A DNA stretch of 64,000 nt from assembly GCA_030539275.1 (NCBI GenBank), contig JAUNSK010000018.1, positions 22,865 through 86,864 of the forward strand, written 5' to 3'. This document shows, piece after piece, positions 1 through 9,275 of this stretch. The notes under the pieces were generated by a model, which worked only from the letters and a program-made list of their open reading frames with translations, ran no database searches and had not been told where the DNA came from. Position numbers and translations under genes: made by a program. This DNA comes from Oscillospiraceae bacterium. GTDB taxonomy: Bacteria > Bacillota > Clostridia > Oscillospirales > Ruminococcaceae. Each line of letters opens with the position of its first letter. Position 1 is the stretch's first letter.

Positions 1-2
1 GG

Positions 3-2069
3 TATACTGCATATAACTGGGAAACAAACTACTCAAATGCCGGATCTGACTGGCATAACTCATCAGATGATTATCTTTCAATATCAGATGTACCTGGTGC
101 ATGCGCAACCAAACTTTCAGAAGAGGCACAGGAGAATAATATAGCATATAAACTTGCTACGCTTCAGATGTGCGGATATGTATCAGCAGATAAATCAGGT
201 GAAGTATCTGCCGAAGAAGCTGCTCCTTCCGAAAGATGGAATAAAGTAGTGGCAAAAAAAGACGGGGAATTAAGTCTTACACCTGACCTTACTGATGGTG
301 TAGTTTATATGGACGAATACGTAAACTACCTTGTTGATAAGCTTGGTGATTCCAAGACAGCTACAGGTATTCAGGCATATAGTCTTGACAATGAGCCGGC
401 GTTATGGAGCAATACTCATTCACTGATACATCCTGGTGTTCTCTCACGTCAGGAACTCATTGACAAATCAGTTGAACTTGCAAAGGCAGTAAAGGATGTA
501 GACAGCAACGCAGAAATTTTCGGACCTGCACTTTATGGCTATACAGCATATGATCATCTTCAGGATGATGATGAATGGAAAGCAAACAAGGGCGACTATG
601 ACTGGTTTATTTCATATTATCTTGATGAAATGAAAAAGGCAGAAGAGGAAAGCGGCAAGAGACTTCTTGATGTCCTGGATATTCATTACTATACTGAAGC
701 TAAGGGTACATGCGATACAAGAATGTGTGAAGATCCGACACATACAGAGTGTATAGACGAAATGCTTCAGTCCTACAGAACATTATGTGAAGAAGGATAC
801 GTAGAAAACAGCTGGATAGGACAGTGGTGTCAGCCAAATATTCCGATCCTCAAAAGAATGCAGGAATCAATAGCAAATTATTATCCCGGAACAAAGCTTG
901 CACTGACAGAATACAGCTTTGGCGGCGGAAACCATATTGCCGGAGGTATTGCAGAAATTGATGCACTCGGTACTTTTGCTAAAAATGATGTATACTTTGC
1001 ATCTCTCTGGGCTGATGATGCTCCGTACCAGTACAGCGGAATAAACATGTTTACAAACTTTGACGGAAAAGGAACAGCTTTCGGTGATACACTTATTGAC
1101 TCAAAGACTGATGACTATGTTAAGTCAACATCATATGCTGCAGTCAATGGTACTGATAAGGGAGACGTAACACTTATCGTTACAAATAAAAATCAGACTG
1201 AAACAGAGAAAGCAACAATAAATCTTGCTAATGCTGATACACAGTATAAAAATGCTGCTGTATATGTACTGACAGGCGAATCAAGCAAGATTGTTCATAT
1301 GTCAAGTCTTGACAAGATCGATGATAATACATTTACAGTTGATATCCCTCCTCTTTCAGCAGTTCAGATCCTTGTAACTGATGACGAATCAAGCTACAGA
1401 CCTGTAGAAGAACCTCCTACGGACATTACAGTTTCTACCGGTAAGGTTTCCGGCAAGTTAACAGGAGGTGAAGAAGGAAAATATAAAGTTTCATTTGACC
1501 AGGCAATGGGAGACAAGGTTGTAATAGATATGACAATTGCTGATGGCGTTGCGATGGCATCCGGCGGTATGGGCTTTAATGCTACATATGACGGAGTTGA
1601 TTACTGGGTATCATGTCCATGGGAAACAAAAGCTTCCGGTGAAGTTATCTGTGATCTCAGTAAGCCGACAAGTGCTTATAACGCTGCAACAGATAAATCA
1701 ACTGATGATAAGGAACTGCTTGCAAATCTTGCAGAACTGATCGTAAAAGAAAAAACAGCAGATTTCCAGGTATGGTATGTTGCAAACAGCTCATGGGAAT
1801 CTATCGATCCGTCAAATGTTACAATAAACGATATATATATCAATGTACCTCTTGAAAGCAAGATGTACGGTGATCTTAATGCAGACGGCGTTGCGGATAT
1901 GACAGATATGACCATGATGAGTCTTAAGCTGCTCGGAGATATTAACTTCACAGAAAATCAGCTTTTCTATGCAGATGTAAACGGAGACGGAAACTTTGAT
2001 CTGGCCGATCTTTCACATATGAAACAGTATATCATGAAGGAAAAAGTTATTCTCGGAAAACAGAACTAA
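3..2069 (+). CDS. GH44 endoglucanase/xyloglucanase with C-terminal dockerin (5' truncated)
   Basis: The reading frame is open from the left edge, so the true start lies upstream; 688 codons are visible. The opening residues (TAYNWETNYSNAGSDW) are typical of glycoside hydrolase family 44. The motif DNEPALW holds the presumed acid/base Glu (codon 393-395) and LALTEYSFGGG the presumed nucleophile Glu, about visible residue 303. After the barrel and its beta-sandwich comes a roughly 135-residue module (about visible residues 479-615) that looks like a ruminococcal carbohydrate-binding module, possibly the CBM76 type found on GH44 enzymes. The last 70 residues form a type I dockerin with two calcium loops (GDLNADGVADMTD and ADVNGDGNFDLAD). 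The enzyme would cleave beta-1,4-glucans or xyloglucan outside the cell while docked on a cellulosome scaffoldin. No scaffoldin is in the window. Family assignment is strong; the substrate is inferred. Confidence 0.9.
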   Translation, partial: YTAYNWETNYSNAGSDWHNSSDDYLSISDVPGACATKLSEEAQENNIAYKLATLQMCGYVSADKSGEVSAEEAAPSERWNKVVAKKDGELSLTPDLTDGVVYMDEYVNYLVDKLGDSKTATGIQAYSLDNEPALWSNTHSLIHPGVLSRQELIDKSVELAKAVKDVDSNAEIFGPALYGYTAYDHLQDDDEWKANKGDYDWFISYYLDEMKKAEEESGKRLLDVLDIHYYTEAKGTCDTRMCEDPTHTECIDEMLQSYRTLCEEGYVENSWIGQWCQPNIPILKRMQESIANYYPGTKLALTEYSFGGGNHIAGGIAEIDALGTFAKNDVYFASLWADDAPYQYSGINMFTNFDGKGTAFGDTLIDSKTDDYVKSTSYAAVNGTDKGDVTLIVTNKNQTETEKATINLANADTQYKNAAVYVLTGESSKIVHMSSLDKIDDNTFTVDIPPLSAVQILVTDDESSYRPVEEPPTDITVSTGKVSGKLTGGEEGKYKVSFDQAMGDKVVIDMTIADGVAMASGGMGFNATYDGVDYWVSCPWETKASGEVICDLSKPTSAYNAATDKSTDDKELLANLAELIVKEKTADFQVWYVANSSWESIDPSNVTINDIYINVPLESKMYGDLNADGVADMTDMTMMSLKLLGDINFTENQLFYADVNGDGNFDLADLSHMKQYIMKEKVILGKQN

Positions 2070-2085
2070 CAGTTTTATTTGTATA

Positions 2086-2128
2086 ACAGAAGAATTCATT
2101 TATATTTAATGAATTCTTCTGTTTTTTT
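2086..2128 (+). terminator. Rho-independent terminator after the GH44 gene
   Basis: A perfect 15-bp stem (2086-2100 with 2108-2122) and a 7-nt loop are followed by a run of T residues. It begins 17 bp after the stop codon. Confidence 0.9.
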
Positions 2129-2212
2129 ATACATAAAAAACGAGAAACTGAGGATAATAAAAATGTCATATTTTTTTTAATGAAGTAAGACATCGACATT
2201 TTAACAATTTTA

Positions 2213-2240
2213 TTGACAATATGATAAAATATGATATAAT
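2213..2240 (+). promoter_or_regulatory. Sigma-A promoter of coaX
   Basis: TTGACA at 2213-2218 and TATAAT at 2235-2240 are consensus hexamers with a 16-bp spacer. The -10 box lies inside the longest possible reading frame of coaX, which argues that translation starts downstream at 2290. Confidence 0.8.
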
Positions 2241-2289
2241 AAAAAAGATATTCTACGACAAATTAAGAGTAAAGGGCGGGAATCAACTG

Positions 2290-3084
2290 ATGCCACTGGT
2301 TATTGATATCGGCAACACTAATATAGTAGTTGGAATATATGAAAATGATGTGCTTAAGTTTACAGAAAGATTAGGCACGGATAAGAATAAAAACTTTTTG
2401 GAATATGCTGATGATTTTTTCCGACTGTCAGCTAGGCACAACACGGATAGCATGTCAGTTGAAAGTGCTGTGGCAGCTTCAGTTGTTCCGGAAATTAACG
2501 ATACTATATATAATGCTGTTAAAGAAGTATTTCACATAGAAACAGTTTTTGTAAGTCATTCGATCAATACAGGACTTAATATATGTACACGAAAACCTGA
2601 AAAAACAGGAGCTGATCTTATATGCGGAGCAGCAGCGGCAGCAATTAAATACAAACCGCCGTTTATCCTTTTTGATCTTGGCACGGCAACGACTGTCTGT
2701 GCAGTTGATGAAAAAAATAATTATCTCGGACATTCAATAACACCTGGTGTTGATGTATCATTCGGCTCTCTTGCAAGGCAGACAGCGCAGCTGCCTGATC
2801 TTACCGGATGTGACAGCTGCGATGAGGTCATTGGCAGTGATACAGAATCGGCAATCCGTTCAGGTGTGATGCTTGGTGCAGCATGTTTTATAGACGGAAT
2901 GACACGAAGGTACAAGAAGATATTAGGTGAAAATGCTCTGGTAATAGCAACAGGGGGATTGTCAGGTACAATTATATCATACTGCGAAACTGATATAATT
3001 TACGATGCTGATCTTATATTATATGGTCTGAATGAGCTTTCAAAAATGAACAGTTGTGTGTGTAAAGAAGACTGTCCGCATTAA
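2290..3084 (+). CDS. coaX: Type III pantothenate kinase
   Basis: It phosphorylates pantothenate, the first step of coenzyme A synthesis, in the cytosol. The N-terminus MPLVIDIGNTNIVVGIY carries the ASKHA-fold phosphate-binding Asp and the DxGNT signature of CoaX; FDLGTATTVCAVD and ITPGVDVSFGSLA are further family motifs. The reading frame extends up to 2221, but that segment contains the promoter, and ATG 2290 follows a GGGCGGG ribosome site, giving 264 residues, the normal family length. It is a single-gene unit between two terminators. The last codons form the left half of its own terminator. Confidence 0.93.
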   Translation: MPLVIDIGNTNIVVGIYENDVLKFTERLGTDKNKNFLEYADDFFRLSARHNTDSMSVESAVAASVVPEINDTIYNAVKEVFHIETVFVSHSINTGLNICTRKPEKTGADLICGAAAAAIKYKPPFILFDLGTATTVCAVDEKNNYLGHSITPGVDVSFGSLARQTAQLPDLTGCDSCDEVIGSDTESAIRSGVMLGAACFIDGMTRRYKKILGENALVIATGGLSGTIISYCETDIIYDADLILYGLNELSKMNSCVCKEDCPH

Positions 3085-3105
3085 TGCAGGGAGTCTTCTC
3101 TTTTT
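3066..3105 (+). terminator. Terminator overlapping the coaX 3' end
   Basis: Arms AGAAGACT (3066-3073) and AGTCTTCT (3092-3099) pair perfectly, with an imperfect inner stem around the TAA stop, then CTTTTT. The left arm is coding sequence. Confidence 0.75.
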
Positions 3106-3310
3106 AACCATATATGATTACAGAATGTTTACATTTAATTATAAATATATAAAGATATGCATTAATTTCACGAACAATTTATTAAAAATGATTACAATAG
3201 ATATATATATAATTACAATTTAGGTTTGGATTTAAAAAATATTTAATTAATTTTGTGCATTATGTATATGAATTGATAAAAAATGTTGTGGCCATTTGGA
3301 CGTGTTATCA

Positions 3311-3396
3311 TTGATTTTTGATATAGGTTATAGTATAATAATATAGTGGTGAAAAGTGGCGGTGTTTCCCTAAAGGGTATATCAAGGTGGGGAAAC
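3311..3396 (+). promoter_or_regulatory. mraZ/dcw operon promoter with GTGG repeats
   Basis: TTGATT (3311-3316) and TATAAT (3334-3339) have a 17-bp spacer. GTGG occurs at 3346 and 3356, exactly 10 bp apart and next to the expected start site, with a third at 3387. This resembles the repeated TGGG/GTGG boxes bound by MraZ, which represses its own operon in studied bacteria. A 7-bp inverted repeat (3364-3370 with 3390-3396) adds a possible leader hairpin. The rest of the 361-bp gap before mraZ (3085-3310) is AT-rich with nothing else recognisable. Confidence 0.65.
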
Positions 3397-3445
3397 AGGC
3401 ATATATTTCACGGACATACCTTAAGAAAGTAAGAGGTGAGTTCAT

Positions 3446-3874
3446 TTGTCAGAAGCATTGATCGGTACATACTATCATAACATAGATGTTAAAGGCAGAA
3501 TGAACTTTCCGACAAAGCTTCGTGAAATACTTGGAGAGTCATTTTTTATTACAAAAGGCCTTGATAATTGTCTTGTTGTATATTCTGATACAGAGTGGCA
3601 CATTCTTATGGAAAAAGTCAGCGCGCTTCCGATGTCAAAGGGAAGAAATATAAGCCGTTTTCTTTTTTCAGGTGCAGCAGAGGTAATACCGGATAAACAG
3701 GGCCGAGTACTAATACCACATGTTCTCAGAGAATATGCTTCTCTTGATAAGGATGTTGCTGTAATAGGAGCACTCAACCGGGTTGAGATCTGGGACAGAA
3801 CCAGATGGGATGAACAAAGTCAGGCATTTGTACAGGAATCAATGGAATCAGTAATGGAAGAACTTGGCATATAG
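3446..3874 (+). CDS. mraZ: Transcriptional regulator MraZ
   Basis: MraZ is the DNA-binding regulator that normally opens division and cell wall (dcw) clusters. The protein has 142 residues, the usual size, with two SpoVT/AbrB-like repeats: GTYYHNIDVKGRMNFPTKLR near the N-terminus and the matching DKQGRVLIPHVLREYASL near residues 82-99. The start is TTG at 3446, chosen because AGAGGTGAG sits at 3432-3440 and the encoded sequence begins as in other MraZ proteins. GTGG repeats in its own leader fit autorepression. The next gene, rsmH, begins 50 bp downstream. Confidence 0.95.
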   Translation: MSEALIGTYYHNIDVKGRMNFPTKLREILGESFFITKGLDNCLVVYSDTEWHILMEKVSALPMSKGRNISRFLFSGAAEVIPDKQGRVLIPHVLREYASLDKDVAVIGALNRVEIWDRTRWDEQSQAFVQESMESVMEELGI

Positions 3875-3924
3875 CTGGCCGGGTTTGTGTATAATATAAA
3901 TAATGAAATGGGGCAAGTTTATCA

Positions 3925-4848
3925 ATGGAATTCTTCCATAAATCAGTTTTGCTGCATGAATGTATAGACGGATTAAATATCAAAAGTAATGGGATATATG
4001 TTGACGGAACAGCAGGCGGTGCCGGTCATTCACTCGAGATAGCCAAAAGACTTGGCATGGACGGTAAACTTGTTGCACTTGACAGGGATCCTGATGCAGT
4101 TGAAACCGCTTCACAGAGGCTGTCCGGATATAACGCAGCAGTGGTAAGAAGTAATTTTGATGAAATGGCTCAGGTACTTCACAAACTCGGATTGAACAAA
4201 GCAGACGGCATACTTCTTGATCTCGGTGTATCATCACATCAGCTTGATGAGGGCAGCAGAGGTTTTTCATATCATGCTGATGCACCTCTTGACATGAGAA
4301 TGAGTCAGGAAGGTCTGAGTGCTAAGGACATAGTAAATAATTATTCAAAAGACGAACTAATAAAAATATTATTTGAGTATGGTGAGGAAAAGTTTGCAAG
4401 ACGAATAGCAGACAACATTGTACTTGAAAGAGAAATAAAACCGATCGAAACAACAATGCAACTAGCAGAAATAGTAAAAAACAGTGTTCCGGCTAAAGTC
4501 AGACGAGAAAAGAATCCGTGTAAAAAGACTTTTCAGGCAGTAAGAATTGCGGTGAACGGGGAACTTGACCATTTGTCCGCAGGACTTGATGCTGCTTTCG
4601 ATGTTTTGAATCCAGGAGGAAGACTTGCTGTAATAACGTTTCATTCGCTGGAGGACAGGATGGTCAAACAGAAATTTGCACGCTGGTGCAAGGGATGTGA
4701 TTGTCCGCCTGATTTTCCGCAGTGTGTCTGCGGGAAGAAACCAAGCGCAAAACTTATTACCAGAAAACCTATAGAGGCAAGTGAAGAAGAACTGAGTGTC
4801 AATAACAGAAGCAGGAGTGCTAAGCTGCGTATACTTGAAAGGATATAG
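3925..4848 (+). CDS. rsmH: 16S rRNA (cytosine-1402 N4) methyltransferase
   Basis: RsmH (MraW) methylates N4 of C1402 in the ribosomal decoding centre using S-adenosylmethionine. Near the N-terminus are HKSVLLHECIDGL and the SAM-binding loop VDGTAGGAGHS; LLDLGVSSHQLDEGSRGFSY and PLDMRMSQ are diagnostic. The Cys-rich segment CKGCDCPPDFPQCVCGKK near the C-terminus is common in firmicute members. The length, 307 residues, is normal. It lies between mraZ and ftsL and its stop overlaps the ribosome-binding site of the next gene. Confidence 0.96.
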   Translation: MEFFHKSVLLHECIDGLNIKSNGIYVDGTAGGAGHSLEIAKRLGMDGKLVALDRDPDAVETASQRLSGYNAAVVRSNFDEMAQVLHKLGLNKADGILLDLGVSSHQLDEGSRGFSYHADAPLDMRMSQEGLSAKDIVNNYSKDELIKILFEYGEEKFARRIADNIVLEREIKPIETTMQLAEIVKNSVPAKVRREKNPCKKTFQAVRIAVNGELDHLSAGLDAAFDVLNPGGRLAVITFHSLEDRMVKQKFARWCKGCDCPPDFPQCVCGKKPSAKLITRKPIEASEEELSVNNRSRSAKLRILERI

Positions 4849-4857
4849 GTGGTTAGT

Positions 4858-5337
4858 ATGTACAGAGCAGACAATATGGCATATAAATATGACTTGAATA
4901 AGTACAGAAATCTGACCACAGCCGAATCTGAAGAAGTTAAAAGAGACATAATAATCAAGAAAAAAGCCAGCGACAAGGGATCAAGCATCAAAATAGTTGC
5001 TATGGCATTTGTAGCATTGGTACTACTATTTTGCGTCATTTATGGTAAGGTACAGATAAATAAGGTTTACAGTGACATTAACTCTCAGAAAGCAGAGCTT
5101 GCAAGTGAACAAAGTGAAAACGCAAGACTGAGAGCCGAGCGAGAGTCGTATACATCCAGAAAAAAAATTGAAGATTACGCGGAGAATGTACTGGGACTTG
5201 AGAAACTGGACAAATCACAGATAATGTATATTAATGTTCAGAGTGATGATGTAGTTATAATCCCGGAAAACGAAGATAATATATTCGTAAAGATCAAGGA
5301 TACTTTTAATGAAATAATTGATTATATTACTGGCTGA
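4858..5337 (+). CDS. ftsL: FtsL-like cell division protein
   Basis: This small bitopic membrane protein sits in the ftsL position of the cluster. It has a charged cytoplasmic N-terminus, one membrane segment (about residues 45-65, rich in Ala, Leu and Val) and then a coiled coil ending in a YAENVLGLEKL segment typical of FtsL/DivIC proteins. FtsL joins DivIC and DivIB to activate the septal transpeptidase and transglycosylase. An in-frame GTG at 4849 exists, but ATG 4858 is preferred because AGGTGG (4847-4852) is correctly spaced before it. Sequence similarity in this family is low, so position and topology carry much of the call. Confidence 0.8.
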   Translation: MYRADNMAYKYDLNKYRNLTTAESEEVKRDIIIKKKASDKGSSIKIVAMAFVALVLLFCVIYGKVQINKVYSDINSQKAELASEQSENARLRAERESYTSRKKIEDYAENVLGLEKLDKSQIMYINVQSDDVVIIPENEDNIFVKIKDTFNEIIDYITG

Positions 5338-5450
5338 TAAAACGGTCAGTAATATTGGTATATAAACAAGCTTTTCAGATTTATTATGAGAATAAGGTCT
5401 GATCAGGCATACATAAGATAAACAGTGAAAGCAAAGAACGGAGGATAAAT

Positions 5451-7724
5451 ATGGCGGATCTGCCTTCAGTAAAGATGAAGAAAAGAGCAAATCTGGTTAT
5501 AATGGCGGCAACACTTATATTCGCAATTATGGTTATTGTAAATCTATTTAACATAATGGTAATAAATTCGAGTGAATATCAGAAAATGGCTGATGACAAT
5601 CAGTTCGGAAAAATCACCATCCCGGCAAACAGAGGATCAATTTTAAGTTCAGACGGAAAAATTCTTGCACAGAGTGCAACAGTCTTCAGGATATGTCTTG
5701 ATCCTTCTCTGTATCAGCAGAAAGATAAAGATAAGAAGGACCTCATAATAAATTTCCTTACTTCAAAACTTGACTCAGTGACTGCGGAAAAAATAATCCA
5801 GTCCATGGAAAAACAAAATTCGCAGTATCAGGTTCTTGCATATCAGGTTGAAAAGCCGTTAAAAAATGAAATACTTCAGTTTGCAAAAGAAAATGATATA
5901 GTATCTATATTTGACAAGGAAGATACAAAAAGATATTATCCGCAGGATGACCTCGCAGCTGCAGTAATAGGACATACGGATTCTGACGGTATAGGTCAGT
6001 ATGGCGTTGAGGCAACATATGATGATTATCTTTCCGGAGTAGACGGAGTTACAATTTCAGCACAGGATGCTTTCGGCGATGAGATGCCGTACAGATATTC
6101 AAAGCTTTATGAGGCAAAAGACGGAAACTCTGTAGTACTTACATTAGATACAATGATACAGTATTATGTTGAATCGGCACTTAACAATATGGTTGAAAAA
6201 AATAATGTTACCAACCGTGCGTGTGCAATTGTAATGAATGCAAAAACCGGTGCAATTCTTGCTATGGCAACTTCACCGGGATATGATCTGAATAATAAAA
6301 CCCAGCTTCCTGAAAAGGATGCAGCTGAAGTGGATGCTCTGCCGGCAGATCAGCAGAACGAAGAATATATGAAAAGGCTGATGGCCATGTGGAACAACAA
6401 GGCTATATCATGTATATATGAGCCCGGATCAGTTTTCAAGGTATTTACCAGTGCTGCAGCTCTTGAGGAAAAAGTAATTACACTTGATGATAGTTTTGAG
6501 TGTTCAGGTTCCTATACTGTTCTCGGAACTAAAATAAGCTGCTGGCAGACTTCAGGTCACGGATCACAGAAGTTTATGGATGCACTCAGAAATTCGTGCA
6601 ATCCGGCATTTATGCAGATAGGTTTAAGACTTACCGGTGAAAAGTTCAGCTACTATGCAGATGCATTCGGCTTCCGTGAGAAAACAGGAATAGATCTTCC
6701 GGGCGAAACCAACAGCTACTTTGCTTCACCAAGTGATCTCATGAACGATGTTACACTTGCAACAAGTGCATTCGGCCAGACAAATACCATTTCACCGATT
6801 CAGATGGTTGCCGGATACGCCAGTGTTATTAACGGAGGATATCTTGTTCAGCCGCATGTTGTTGACAGGATCGTTGATAATGAAGGCAATACAGTCAAAA
6901 AAATAGATACCATTGTAAAAAGACAGGTTATTTCTGATGAGACATCAGCAAAAATGAGACAGTCACTTCAGTATGTTGTTGACAACAACGGAGGAAGTAA
7001 TGTTTATATCAAGGGCTACCGAATCGGCGGCAAGAGCGGAACATCCGAAAAGCTTACTCTGCTTGCTCAGGAACGTGCCAAGAGAGCTGAAGATCTTAAA
7101 GAAAATCCAGACGCAGTAATACCTGAACCAACAAAAAAATATATTGCATCATACTGCTGTTTTGCTCCGGCCGATAATCCGGAAATAGTAATGCTTGTAA
7201 TGGCAGATCAGCCTGAAGGCAACGAATACTACGGAAGTAAGGTTGCTGTTCCATGTGCAAGAGAAATCTTTACTGATCTTCTTCCTTATCTTGGATACTA
7301 TCCGGAATACACAGTAGAAGAGCAGGCTCTCCTTGACGTGCCGGTTCCAAATGTTGAATCAAAGGCCGTTGATGAAGCAGAAGTGCAGCTGAAAGACGCA
7401 GGATTTGAAGTTGATATAAGAGGAACAGGCGAAACAGTAGTAGCTCAGGTTCCGACATTTATCAACAGCGTTCCTAAAGGAAGCAAGATCATCTTATATA
7501 CACAGAGAGATTATCAGGAAGAAGAAAAAATAATGCCGGATCTAATGAATATGACTGCAGACAAGGTTGCTTCAGAGATTCAGAATATAGGTCTTAACGT
7601 TAAATTTTCAGGTTCTGAAAATGAAAATGCCAAGGTAATTGTTCAGTCTTATCCGGCAGGAACAAAACTGAAGGAAGGTACGATAGTATCAGTTCAGATG
7701 GCTATAGATGACAGAACAGGCTGA
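5451..7724 (+). CDS. spoVD: Class B penicillin-binding protein (PBP2B/SpoVD type) with PASTA domains
   Basis: This D,D-transpeptidase makes septal or cortex peptidoglycan. It has an N-terminal membrane anchor (about residues 14-36), a dimerisation domain beginning ITIPANRGSIL, and the three active-site motifs: SVFK at 327-330 with catalytic Ser327, SCN at 382-384, and KSGT at 528-531. The tail carries two PASTA domains (about 630-692 and 695-757), with hallmark VPNVESKAVDEAEVQLKDAG. Two PASTA repeats are typical of PBP2B or SpoVD; the two cannot be told apart here. It lies between ftsL and murE. The 113-bp gap before it contains an AT-rich hairpin spanning the end of ftsL (5324-5355) but no T run. 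Confidence 0.92.
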   Translation: MADLPSVKMKKRANLVIMAATLIFAIMVIVNLFNIMVINSSEYQKMADDNQFGKITIPANRGSILSSDGKILAQSATVFRICLDPSLYQQKDKDKKDLIINFLTSKLDSVTAEKIIQSMEKQNSQYQVLAYQVEKPLKNEILQFAKENDIVSIFDKEDTKRYYPQDDLAAAVIGHTDSDGIGQYGVEATYDDYLSGVDGVTISAQDAFGDEMPYRYSKLYEAKDGNSVVLTLDTMIQYYVESALNNMVEKNNVTNRACAIVMNAKTGAILAMATSPGYDLNNKTQLPEKDAAEVDALPADQQNEEYMKRLMAMWNNKAISCIYEPGSVFKVFTSAAALEEKVITLDDSFECSGSYTVLGTKISCWQTSGHGSQKFMDALRNSCNPAFMQIGLRLTGEKFSYYADAFGFREKTGIDLPGETNSYFASPSDLMNDVTLATSAFGQTNTISPIQMVAGYASVINGGYLVQPHVVDRIVDNEGNTVKKIDTIVKRQVISDETSAKMRQSLQYVVDNNGGSNVYIKGYRIGGKSGTSEKLTLLAQERAKRAEDLKENPDAVIPEPTKKYIASYCCFAPADNPEIVMLVMADQPEGNEYYGSKVAVPCAREIFTDLLPYLGYYPEYTVEEQALLDVPVPNVESKAVDEAEVQLKDAGFEVDIRGTGETVVAQVPTFINSVPKGSKIILYTQRDYQEEEKIMPDLMNMTADKVASEIQNIGLNVKFSGSENENAKVIVQSYPAGTKLKEGTIVSVQMAIDDRTG

Positions 7725-7763
7725 TACACACAGACTGTTAAAATTTGCGGAGGTGACTGGAAA

Positions 7764-9194
7764 ATGAAATTATATGATTTAATGAAATCACTGACACAGG
7801 TTGACTTTGAAGATTGCGAAGTAAGCTGTATTACTGATGATTCTAGAAACATTAAAGAGGGATGCGTATTTGTTTGTGTCAAAGGTGCTTCATTTGACGG
7901 GCACAGCGCAGCAGCCAAAGCATCAGAGGCAAAAGCCGCCGCAATAATTACTCAGAGAGATATGGGTGTTGAGCGACAGATTATAGTTGAAGATACTCGT
8001 AAGTTTTATGGTATGCTCTGTGCAGCATGGTTCTCACATCCTGAGAAAAAGATGAAATTTGTCGGTGTTACCGGAACAAACGGAAAGACGACGATGACAA
8101 ATGTTATCAAATATATCCTGACTCAGAATGGACATAAAGTAGGACTTATCGGTACTATACGCAATGAAATAGGCGACGATGTTATTCATACAGACAATAC
8201 AACTCCTATGGCATTCGATTATATGCAGCTGCTTGACAGAATGTATAAGGCCGGCTGCGACACAGTAGTTATGGAGGTATCCTCCTTTGGTCTTGTTCAG
8301 CAGCGTATCGGACCAACACACTTTGATGTAGCTGTATTTACTAATCTGACACAGGATCATCTTGATTATCATAAAACTATGGAAAACTACTATCAGGCAA
8401 AGAAAATGCTGTTTGATATAACAGATAAGGCAATATGCAATCTGGATGATGAATACGGAAAACGTCTTTACAGTGAGATAACATGTGAAAAATACGGCTT
8501 CAGCTGTAATAAAAAAGCGGACTTCTATGCTGATGTTATGAAGCTGCGTGCTTCACAGACAACGTTCTGGTTCTGTGCAGACAACAAGTGTCACAATATT
8601 TCTATGAATATGATAGGTATGTTCAATGTAGAAAATGTGACGGCAGCAATAGCAGCGTGTACTCTTATGGATATTCCCATTGAAAATATCATTCCGGCGA
8701 TAGCAAAGTACAACGGTGTCAAAGGAAGATGTGAGATCATCCCTACAGGACGTGACTTTACGGTAATATGCGATTATGCGCATACACCGGATGCTATTGA
8801 GAATATACTTAGCAGTGTAAAGGAATACTGCGAAGGACGTCTTATCTGTCTTTTCGGATGCGGTGGAAACAGAGACAGTGCAAAACGTCCGCTAATGGCT
8901 CAGGCTGCAGCAAAATTTGCAGATGTCCTGATGGTTACGTCAGATAATCCCAGAAACGAAGAGCCTGATGATATAATCAGGGACATAATGCAAGGACTTA
9001 CAGACTGCAAAAAGAAAATATTTGTTGAACCTGACAGAAGACAGGCGATATATGATACTCTGAAGATGGCTCAGCCGTCAGACATTATTGTTCTGGCCGG
9101 AAAAGGTCACGAGGATTATCAGATATTAAAAAACAATGTTCATATACATTTTGATGAACGTGAAGTAGTAAGCGACGGATTAAAGCTTCTGTGA
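7764..9194 (+). CDS. murE: UDP-MurNAc-tripeptide ligase MurE
   Basis: It adds the third amino acid of the peptidoglycan stem to UDP-MurNAc-L-Ala-D-Glu, using ATP. The ATP-binding loop GTNGKTT is at residues 104-110. The sequence DNPR at 394-397 is the accepted signature for meso-diaminopimelate selection, so the wall is probably of the DAP type. The family motif FGCGGNRDSAKRPLM is present. The length, 476 residues, is normal. In most clusters murF follows murE; here mraY follows after 81 bp and no murF is present. Confidence 0.96.
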   Translation: MKLYDLMKSLTQVDFEDCEVSCITDDSRNIKEGCVFVCVKGASFDGHSAAAKASEAKAAAIITQRDMGVERQIIVEDTRKFYGMLCAAWFSHPEKKMKFVGVTGTNGKTTMTNVIKYILTQNGHKVGLIGTIRNEIGDDVIHTDNTTPMAFDYMQLLDRMYKAGCDTVVMEVSSFGLVQQRIGPTHFDVAVFTNLTQDHLDYHKTMENYYQAKKMLFDITDKAICNLDDEYGKRLYSEITCEKYGFSCNKKADFYADVMKLRASQTTFWFCADNKCHNISMNMIGMFNVENVTAAIAACTLMDIPIENIIPAIAKYNGVKGRCEIIPTGRDFTVICDYAHTPDAIENILSSVKEYCEGRLICLFGCGGNRDSAKRPLMAQAAAKFADVLMVTSDNPRNEEPDDIIRDIMQGLTDCKKKIFVEPDRRQAIYDTLKMAQPSDIIVLAGKGHEDYQILKNNVHIHFDEREVVSDGLKLL

Positions 9195-9275
9195 TCACAC
9201 TGCTTCAGTGATCAGGCATGGTCACAATATTACGGACATAACAGAGCATAGCTCTTATCAGGAGGAAATAGTTAA

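Noticed and set aside
3085-3310. Small RNA or CRISPR-like element in the AT-rich gap before mraZ
   Set aside because: No repeats, stable hairpin or terminator were found there; only the terminator of coaX and AT-rich sequence.
5324-5355. Terminator between ftsL and spoVD
   Set aside because: The 9-bp stem is AT-rich and is not followed by T residues, so it is unlikely to stop transcription inside the cluster.
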